Assembly: GCF_964355755.1 (NCBI RefSeq)
Contig: NC_092673.1
Location: forward strand, 19,103,001 to 19,167,000
Direction of reading: 5' to 3'
Length of the DNA stretch: 64,000 nucleotides
From: Antedon mediterranea
Taxonomy: Eukaryota > Echinodermata > Crinoidea > Comatulida > Antedonidae
Shown: positions 57,701 through 64,000 of the stretch, in pieces
Numbering within the stretch: the first letter of the stretch is position 1
Layout of the letters: every line of letters begins with the position of its first letter
Position numbers and translations under genes: made by a program
Notes under the pieces: model-generated
Seen by the model: only the letters and a program-made list of their open reading frames with translations
Told to the model about the DNA's origin: nothing
Databases searched by the model: none

Positions 57701-60700
57701 ATGAATCATTTCTAGTAAAAATAAATGTTTTTGATGGGCTTTTACACCATATGTTTTCAGCAAAGATGATCTAAAAAAAAAAGAATAGATATATGTTACA
57801 GGTACTGCACTTCTTGGAACAGAACATTTCCAAATAATGTATTTAACAGGTATTTCTACATTGGGAAAATATTAATATTTATTACATTTACCTAAACACC
57901 ATCTCTTTGATAGTAATGTGTAATCAATCAAAAGATTGCTCCAGATATTACAATAGGGAAAGGGTTCTTTTACTTTTAGTGGTATGACATTTTAAATTGG
58001 ATCAAGAAAATAACATCTACTGTAACATCTTAATTTAAGAGACATTAACTCGTGAACATGGTAATGGTAATGTCAGCATATAAAAGTATCTAAGTGAGTA
58101 GTTAGTATTATCATTTTTACAGTTACAAACTGAACTCATCTAATAGCACTATGAGATGAGAGTGCATACCTATACTAACAATTATTATAACTAGATGGTA
58201 CACTCGCTTAGGTCGTGCCCACAGATGGTTCTCGAATACACAGTAATTTTTTTTTAAATGTACGTACCGCAGGAGTGGACTATAATAGTTATTGTTGTTT
58301 ACAGAAACGAATAAATAGACACGATAATTTATGTATAGTAACTAAAATCAGCACACTGGGAATTACTCCCGAAAGAGAAACTTGTCACAAAATGTACTAT
58401 GCTATTTCAATCGACTATGACAGTGACCGTTTTAACAAAGTATTAAATCGCAAATGTGTTAACTGTACCAAGTGGTATATTATTTATAGGCCTATAAAAC
58501 ATGAAAACGAAACGTGTGTAACATTAGAGTTGAGGGATGGGGAAGAGGATATGGGCACAAAGAACGAAATATTTTTTCTGACAACTGTCAGTAATAAAGT
58601 ATATTTGTATATTGTGCGTTTATATATCTAACAGTAGGGCCTACTCACACTCACAGTAATACGTTTATTTATACATGTGTTTATATATCTAACGGTACCC
58701 ACACTAATAGTAAAAAAATTGCGATTCAAATGGCAACCAAAAATGGTTAATACGTATTTACAGTTTGTTTGTTTGTTTCATTTATTTATTTTCCACACAT
58801 TTGAACAAAAGGAACAGAAATATGAACTATAAAAAAAGAAAAAAGAAGACAATGTGTGAAAGGAGATCAAAATACGGTAAGTAAAAATTACTTTAAGCAT
58901 TGACCACCTGAACAGTTGTCGACATGACAAGAAAACTAATAAATCTAAAAATGTAATGTCCAAGTATTGCAATACTACAGTATATCTATATAGGTTTTAG
59001 GTTAATTCTCTAAGGGCCAATAAATTTATCTACAGCTGGTTATTAAATCTATCAAAATAGTATTTTTTAAAGAAAATCGGCCCGTCTTCAACATTATGAT
59101 GTGTACTCGAGCTGTACAACCAGTTTTCAGCTATTAAAAACAATTATCGTAGGAGATAGGAAATGCGAAGCATCCTCGTATTATTGTGTGCTGGTATTTT
59201 TCAAGAAAGACATCGATTAGACAGTGTATACCACGATCTGAAAACACCACTATTTGTGGGCAAATCGTTGAACCTAAATTCGTTTTAATTGTCAATAACT
59301 AATTATCTAACTCAATTTAATTAGTTACATCAGGTTTTTAAAATCAGTACCAGAAGTACGAACCAACTTTAAATACCATCGAGTAAACATTCTAGAAGTA
59401 ACACACGATTTACCGAACTTTGCCCTTACGTAAATTTATATAGATTATAATGTATAGATTTTCCCCCCCAGAAATTTGATAATAGAATTTTGATTGTTTA
59501 ATCTTTTCCCATCTACTCTAAACATGTGAAATTGTGATTGGATGAGATTATTATCCCTTATTAATTATTATTATTAATAATTATATTTTTGCTGAAATAC
59601 GTTTTTCTGGTTTTAATTCTCTTATAAATTTTCTCTTCTTTACCATTACACATTTATTTTCTCTCCTCCTATTTAAAAAAAAACTACAATGAAATACTAC
59701 GGTTCATTTTACAGAGCAATTATCAGAAGAACGCAACTGAATGGGTAGAAAAACCTGAAATAGTGGGGAAGGGGAAAAATGGTATCAACTGCATGCAAAC
59801 ATCTGTTTACTGAATTATTGATTTGTTAATGATTACACATTTTTTTTTAAACAAAATAAATGATCATACTTCTTTTTCATTCTCTACTTGCCATTCCTGG
59901 TTTGGTATCTCAACACTAATTTCCATTGAGTTATACAAGCACAGTATATTTTCAGGTGGTTGTAAAAGCTGCTCGCCAAATTGTAGCTGCTCTTTTTGTA
60001 TCTTCTAAAATACAATGAAAAACAAACACAAGATGAACCAATCAAATGTTATAATTTTTAAATCTAAAAATGTGATTGTTTTCCTTTTATACTTTTCAAA
60101 ATGTTTTAACCAATTGAAGCCAAGATAAATTATCTTTACAGAGTTAACATTGTTATCTACAAAAATAGGTTCTATAAAATACATTATCAACCAGTCAAAA
60201 AGTAACAGCAACTTATCTCCCTTTTCCTAGTTAAAAGAATTGTCAATATTTAATATACAAATGAATACTACATTTTGAAATTTAAAAAAAAATCAAAAAA
60301 AAAAAAAAAAATCATAATCTGATTCAAGTACATTTCTATAAACAAATTACAAATTAATAATTACCCTTTCTTTTCCCGGGTTCCAAAGTCTTAATCGAAG
60401 TCGATAATTATTTTCAAGCCTTTTTCCAAATACTCCAAACTTTATTTTTTTCTTAGCATAACCAAAATTTGTGTTAATTTTACCCTTAAGCGCACAACAA
60501 GTGAATGAAATAAATTGTACAAAACATTGACCATTTCTTAAAGTATATATCTGATTTTCATCACTTTCCAACAGTATTTGTTTCCATTTATCTTCAATGC
60601 GATCTTTAACAAGTAAAGTAAATTCCCAATTCTCTTCATTTACAGCATTGTGTGGAAATGACAATAAACAGGGCTTGTTGAAGCTGGTGCCTTCTGGTCC

Positions 60701-61876
60701 ACATTTTACAATAGGTGATATAATTGTTTCATGATGATGACGATATACAGGCATTTCTATTTCAATGTTTTCAAGTGATATGTTAACTGACTTCCCTTCT
60801 TCAATTGCTCCAGAATATATCTGCAACTTGATGTCCTCCTCCTTAAGATGAAGAGTTCCCCCTGTAGAGTCCACAATTAACTCTATTCGATCTGCAGAAT
60901 GAAACATTACTTTAATTGTGTTTGTTGCAATTGTTATAATCTCCTTCATTATACAATTATACTTTCTTCCATCACAAACTTACAATGTTAGCTCTCTTTA
61001 GAGTATAACTTCTTAACAAAAATAGTACCAAATCATTTTATTGTCAAGATTATATTAACAGTACAGTAAGTTAAATACAGCTTATATTGGAACATTAAAA
61101 GTACACTAGCAGAAAAATGTATATACAGCAATGTAAGATTGTCTATTTTCCTCAATTCATTTATTTCAACTTGAATTGCACAGTGTTAGTTCTATTTAAT
61201 TTTATAACAAAAATAGTTTTTCATGTTTTTAATATTATTGGTTGTGGTATCAGTACCATGCCATCTGTTGTAATTAATACATGAACAGTAACTAAAATAA
61301 TATGTAACCATTTAAAAAGATATTTACGCTATAATGAGTGTGTGGATGGGACTCAAACCTCTCTAGACTACTGATCTCAGTGGTCTGGAGGTATATACGC
61401 AATGCTAGTAATCTGGAGGTCATGGGTTTGAGTCCAATCTGTGAAATACTTTTAAATTTGTTCGCAAAGTGTTCTCATTGAACTGAGTATACAGTGCAAT
61501 TACGTCAGAATAAGACAAAACATCTGACCAACTAAATTATTCTCTTAATCTTTCAACTCATTGAAAATGTTTTGTGCCAAATTTTGAACCATGAGTGAGA
61601 AACTTATAATCATAGCAGTACATCTAAGGACAATTTAAGCTATTGAAGTTGCACGCAATTATAAGAATTTGTATATTATATAATATATGATAAAATAAAC
61701 GAATGAAATTCTTACTACAAGTCCACTACTGAAATACCATTTTAAACACAATATGTTACATTGAACCATACAACTCCTTATACGATTCTTAAACTCACCA
61801 ATCACTGGTTTAAGCTTTGTTTTCTGTTCTTCAACCATTAGTTTCTCAAAGTGTTCACTAGCAAGACTTGGTAAAT
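51241..61876 (-). CDS. Gene 2: linker-(ZU5-UPA)x2-tandem DED protein, 5' end outside the window
   Basis: Exons on the minus strand: 61876-61799, 60891-60365, 60004-59870, 57770-57629, 57408-57379, 56471-55942, 55319-55185, 54683-54542, 54381-54358, 53604-53554, 52013-51957, 51740-51241. All phases fit, giving 782 residues plus stop, preceded by an incomplete codon. Order: linker, ZU5-A, UPA-A (two exons), Ser linker, ZU5-B, UPA-B, Ser linker, a Lys/Arg-rich exon, an acidic exon, then two DED-like folds. ZU5-UPA-death-fold order is known from UNC5, PIDD1 and UNC5CL, where the modules pack together and control access to the death domain; here the death fold is DED-like. The first exon is internal (it has an acceptor), so upstream exons lie beyond the window. 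By analogy with gene 1 these may be ankyrin exons. No transmembrane segment is seen, so it is probably cytosolic. Confidence 0.8.
51957..52013 (-). CDS. Gene 2 micro-exon: acidic/Ser linker
   Basis: 57-bp exon, phase 1/1, encoding SSEDESEGTSLSRCQQSE after a CTATAG acceptor and before a GTAAGT donor. SSEDESE resembles a casein kinase 2 site cluster. It joins the DED exon at 51740 in frame. Confidence 0.6.
52649..52775. mobile_element. 127-bp MITE
   Basis: TTAAGCTTGGTTCTCAC and GTGAACCAAGCTTTAA are inverted ends. The inside is AATTAATC-rich. In a gene 2 intron. Confidence 0.75.
53554..53604 (-). CDS. Gene 2 micro-exon: basic linker
   Basis: 51-bp exon, phase 1/1, encoding GDKKSPKKIKRKHRSEQ. 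The run KKSPKKIKRKHR is strongly basic and resembles a nuclear localisation signal or an acidic-surface contact. Module A has no counterpart. Acceptor TTTAG and donor GTAAAT are acceptable. Confidence 0.6.
53735..53925. mobile_element. 190-bp MITE with about 34-bp inverted ends
   Basis: The left end TTAAGGCCAATTTACACAGA then CAAGCGGTAACGGTA is mirrored by TACCGTTACCGCTTG then TCTGTGTAAATCGGCCTTAA. The inner part repeats the logic (AGAATCTGTATC and ATAGATTCTA). In the gene 2 intron just upstream of the basic exon. Confidence 0.85.
54358..56471 (-). CDS. Gene 2 module B: ZU5-B, UPA-B and Ser linker exons
   Basis: ZU5-B is the exon 56471-55942, with KTLHLKDEDIKLEI, GAIEEGK, IISPIVKCGPEG and SFPHNAVNEENWEF, very close to module A. 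It keeps NHFSLF (His-Phe-Ser codons at 56074-56082), the motif at which PIDD1 and UNC5CL cut themselves. The UPA exons 55319-55185 and 54683-54542 contain CGEQLLQPPDNI, NQEWQVEDEKE and SPSRTFNFFRN. The linker 54381-54358 is ETASSSNP. The four-exon block has the same exon phases and nearly the same exon lengths as module A (527/530, 135/135, 142/142, 30/24), so one block arose by tandem duplication of the other. Confidence 0.8.
55292..55546. repeat. 127-bp tandem duplication over a gene 2 splice acceptor
   Basis: Two copies of about 127 bp (55292-55418 and 55419-55546). The unit includes the first about 28 bases of the UPA-B exon and its acceptor, so a second acceptor lies at 55446. Use of the upstream acceptor would add 127 bases and break the frame. 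Confidence 0.75.
56497..57045. mobile_element. MITE family M1, copy 6 with insertion
   Basis: AAGATTTATTGTCCCCAAAA and GAAGATTAATAAAATCA at the left, AATAATGTTATTCACACCCG and GGGGACAATACACCTGT at the right. About 370 bases of unrelated sequence (roughly 56560-56930) separate the halves. It lies in the gene 2 intron, directly upstream of the ZU5-B acceptor. Confidence 0.7.
57379..60891 (-). CDS. Gene 2 module A: ZU5-A, UPA-A and Ser linker exons
   Basis: ZU5-A is the exon 60891-60365. It has GGTLHLKEEDIKLQI, the GAIEEGK turn typical of ZU5 domains, IISPIVKCGPEG and LSFPHNAVNEENWEF. The UPA exons 60004-59870 and 57770-57629 contain FGEQLLQPPENI, which resembles the G-QLL-EP segment of UNC5 UPA domains, then ISVEIPNQEWQVENEKE and SPSKTFIFTRND. 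The linker 57408-57379 is DFETSSSNP. At the place of the autoproteolytic His-Phe-Ser of PIDD1/UNC5CL, module A has Ser-Phe-Thr (codons at 60500-60508), so self-cleavage is unlikely here. Confidence 0.8.
58190..59450. mobile_element. Dispersed element D1, copy 2
   Basis: Start ACTAGATGGTACACTCGCTT and CACAGATGGTTCTCGAATAC, distal part CTGTACAACCAGTTTTCAGC and GGGCAAATCGTTGAACCTAA, as in the copy at 35845. The middle differs and holds a 138-codon plus-strand frame (58215-58631) with several Cys (NRKCVNCTKWYIIYRP). I recognise no family for it. In a gene 2 intron. Confidence 0.65.
59451..59869. other. Gene 2 intron segment
   Basis: AT-rich intron upstream of copy 2 of D1. No exon recognised. 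Confidence 0.4.
61368..61445 (+). mobile_element. tRNA-like SINE fragment
   Basis: CTCAGTGGTCTGGAG resembles an A box and GGTCATGGGTTTGAGTCC a B box. The B-box motif also appears inverted just upstream (GGGACTCAAACC at about 61348). The cloverleaf cannot be closed, so it is not a working tRNA. Confidence 0.4.
61799..61876 (-). CDS. Gene 2 first visible exon: linker homologous to gene 1 linker
   Basis: 78-bp exon after a TTTTTTAG acceptor and before a GTGAGT donor, phase 1/1. It encodes LPSLASEHFEKLMVEEQ then KTKLKPVI. The gene 1 exon at 22186-22106 has the same phase and shares LPS, the E.F.K pattern and QKTKL.KP. No coding exon was recognised between here and the window end. Confidence 0.65.
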
Positions 61877-62244
61877 CTAAAAAATGTAACATACAAAATC
61901 TTTTACACATATTTTTCATAAAAAGAAATATTAAAAGACACAACTTGGCAAAAATTGTTAATGTTCATAATGCTACCATATAATAATAATTTCTCTATTT
62001 TTATACTGGTGTAGGTTACAAAGGCTGGTGAGGCTATGTCTGAATATAGCCCGAGTGTCATTATCATATCTTGATCATCATCATGATATCATATTTTTAT
62101 ATATAACCTTTATCTACAATAATAGGCATTGTTACCCTCACTTATCATCTAATCAATGAGATTTTATCTATGATTTTTATATAATATATATATATGTCTA
62201 TTTTAAAAACAAGATATATATGAAATTTGTCTAATTTATATTTA
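61877..62244. other. Sequence upstream of the first visible gene 2 exon
   Basis: Intron by inference. AT-rich, no exon recognised. Confidence 0.4.
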
Positions 62245-62917
62245 CCGTACTGACGCGGGTATAAGCCCACCCCCCTCAAACATGAAATCACGTCAAGTTT
62301 GGGGGGTGGGCTTATACCCGAGGATCCAAAAATGCAGATCGTCAAAAACAGCACATGTACACTGTGTATTCCACCATGCGAGCGAACGCCCTCACGTGTA
62401 CGACGTTGCCTCTAAACACGAGGTGTAGAGTGCCAGAAAATTAAGCTTATAGTTCGTGTAATTTATCGTAGAATATCTTATTTTAAACATCAATTGAACA
62501 AGAATTTATCAAGCAGAAAAGCAAGTATACAATGTTCGTTAAATAGAAATGTACCAAAGAAATTTAATAAGCTTGTTTATGGCAGCCGATACCAAATAGT
62601 GGTTTTCCGTTTTGGCGACTTGTAGCGTATCGTGTGTGAAGCGATCTTCGACCGCGATGGAGTGTTAACAAAACAGGACCGCTAGGCCTCATATGGCCTA
62701 GCGTGCGTATATTAGCCTAGCTTGGTTATGATCAAAAAGGTAGGTGTATTCGGTGTATGGACGTCGCCAAATACAAAATAATGTATTACGACACACACTG
62801 TAGATCTTCGAATTAATGGGTGGGCTTATACCCGAGTGCCTCATTTTTCATGAAAATTAGTCAAAAGTCGGGGGTGGGCTTATACCCGAGTATGGGCTTA
62901 TACCCACGTCAGTATAT
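62245..62917. mobile_element. 670-bp TIR element with GGGCTTATACCC subterminal repeats
   Basis: TACTGACGCGGGTATAAGCC at the left is mirrored by GGGCTTATACCCACGTCAGT then A at the right. Further copies of GGGTGGGCTTATACCCGAG stand inside both ends (62303 and 62818-62895). Ends fit a TA target (TA-CTGACG...CGTCAG-TA), as in Tc1/mariner-like elements. No transposase. Confidence 0.8.
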
Positions 62918-63554
62918 TTTAACATGGCACCTGTTCACACAATGATGTAAATTTATATTTTTATTTGTTTCAGCAAAATGTGGAGTGCTGAGGAGGGCCA
63001 AAGCAGAGAAAACACTACCACCAGGGAATAAAATTGTTCACTGTCTACATTTAACTATGCTATGCTATATTTATTGTTGAAATCATTGTTTTCAGATAGA
63101 TTTGTGAAACATTTTAATAACTTTCTATATCTATAATCAGCTTTAGAAATTCAACTACAGTACAACAAAACTACACACTTTATGTTTGTCTTAATAATCA
63201 GCATTATATTCTTTGTGTTAAAATATGATACTAATTATTAATGTTAGAGTAATATCATTCTCATTAACACCAACTTCTTTGTCATTATCATCTTGTTGAT
63301 ATCTTTATTTTAATTTTTATAATTCTTTGTTGTTGTTTGTTGTTTTGTCTTGTTGAGGGCCCATAATGGTAAATCCGTTTTTAAGAATATTCAAATAAAG
63401 AAAGGAGAAAGGACCCAAATGACACATTGATACATTTATAGAGACAAATACAATAAAAGTAGTTTCTCCGTTGGTTAAGAGTTGGAAACTTGATAGTATT
63501 CCTGTTAATACGTTGTTAAAGATATGATTTTTGTTTTTTTTTTATTGGTAATCC
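62918..63554. other. Spacer or gene 2 intron
   Basis: AT-rich. No exon of gene 2 recognised. Ankyrin-type motifs (DGNTPLH on the minus strand) were looked for and not seen. Confidence 0.4.
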
Positions 63555-64000
63555 GCACAGATTGAAAAAAAATGGATCGAATTTCTGTTATGGCTGTACT
63601 TGTCTTTACGACGCCTGAGGGAATAGAAACTTGTGGAACAGAGATTGGAATGTTCCATTTATCGCAGATCAATACATTTGTATAAACGTATATTAAATCT
63701 ATCAAAATAGTATTTTTTAAAGAAACACTTCAACATTATGATGCTGTACTCGAGCTGTTCAACCGGTTTTCAGCTATTAAAAACAATTATTGAGGAGGAG
63801 ATAGGAAAATGCGAAGCATCCTCGTATTATTGTGTGTGGGTATTTATTAAGATTGACATCTATTATACAGTGTATACCACAACCACGAAACACCCCTATT
63901 TGGGGCAAATCGTTGAACCTGAATTTGTTTTAATTGTCAATAACTAATTATTTAACTCAATTTAATTAGTAAACAGGGTTACATCAGATGGTTAAAATGA
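63555..64000. mobile_element. Dispersed element D1, copy 3, cut by the window end
   Basis: ATCAATACATTTGTATAAAC, CTGTTCAACCGGTTTTCAGC, AATGCGAAGCATCCTCGTAT and GGGGCAAATCGTTGAACCTG follow in the same order as in copies 1 and 2. ACGACGCCTGAGGGA matches 36357 of copy 1 with a large deletion between. Confidence 0.7.

Overview
The window is AT-rich, intron-rich animal DNA. It is crowded with short tandem satellites, MITE-like inverted-repeat elements and LINE relics, and has recurring GGCCTA-type motifs in the spacers. There is no sign of bacterial organisation. The two genes recognised belong to domain families (ROCO GTPases, ZU5-UPA proteins, death-effector folds) that are expanded in marine invertebrate deuterostomes. 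An echinoderm or a relative is the best guess, but this is inference.

Both genes lie on the minus strand and were assembled here exon by exon from splice sites and phase. Gene 1 (first coding exon at 40277, stop at 10696, 28 exons) encodes ankyrin repeats, a Roc GTPase domain, a COR domain, a Cys-rich segment and a C-terminal pair of death-effector-like domains (DED). The exon sum is 3996 nt, which gives 1331 residues plus a stop. Its ankyrin part is nine 108-bp exons at exactly 307-bp spacing (31166-33729). Gene 2 (61876 to stop at 51241, 5' end not in the window) encodes a linker, two tandem ZU5-UPA modules and the same kind of C-terminal DED pair. The two genes share the linker exon before the central module, the small Ser-rich linker exon after it, nearby intron sequence and the DED exon. 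Only the central signalling module differs (Roc-COR versus ZU5-UPA). I infer that they are sister genes related by module exchange and act as intracellular scaffold or switch proteins of a death-fold signalling pathway.

Layout: 1-2.3 kb, GGCCTA-rich repeats, one candidate inverted-repeat element and a possible first exon of an unknown minus-strand gene. 3.0-7.2 kb, three satellites (81, 69 and 62 bp). 8.8-9.7 kb, a MITE and an 18-bp minisatellite. 10.7-40.3 kb, gene 1, with an 88-bp satellite, MITEs, a LINE relic, SINE-like elements, a 2.5-kb foldback element and the ankyrin array in its introns. 38.5-46.2 kb, a 38-bp satellite, TIR elements, a 77-bp near-perfect palindrome and a foldback element with a 10-bp target duplication. 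46.4-51.1 kb, three satellites and a 3' LINE fragment. 51.2-61.9 kb, gene 2, with small MITEs and a second copy of a dispersed element in its introns. 62.2-64 kb, a TIR element and the start of a third copy of the dispersed element.

Most open frames in the window are not genes. The satellites with unit lengths divisible by three (81 and 69 bp) give long but meaningless frames.
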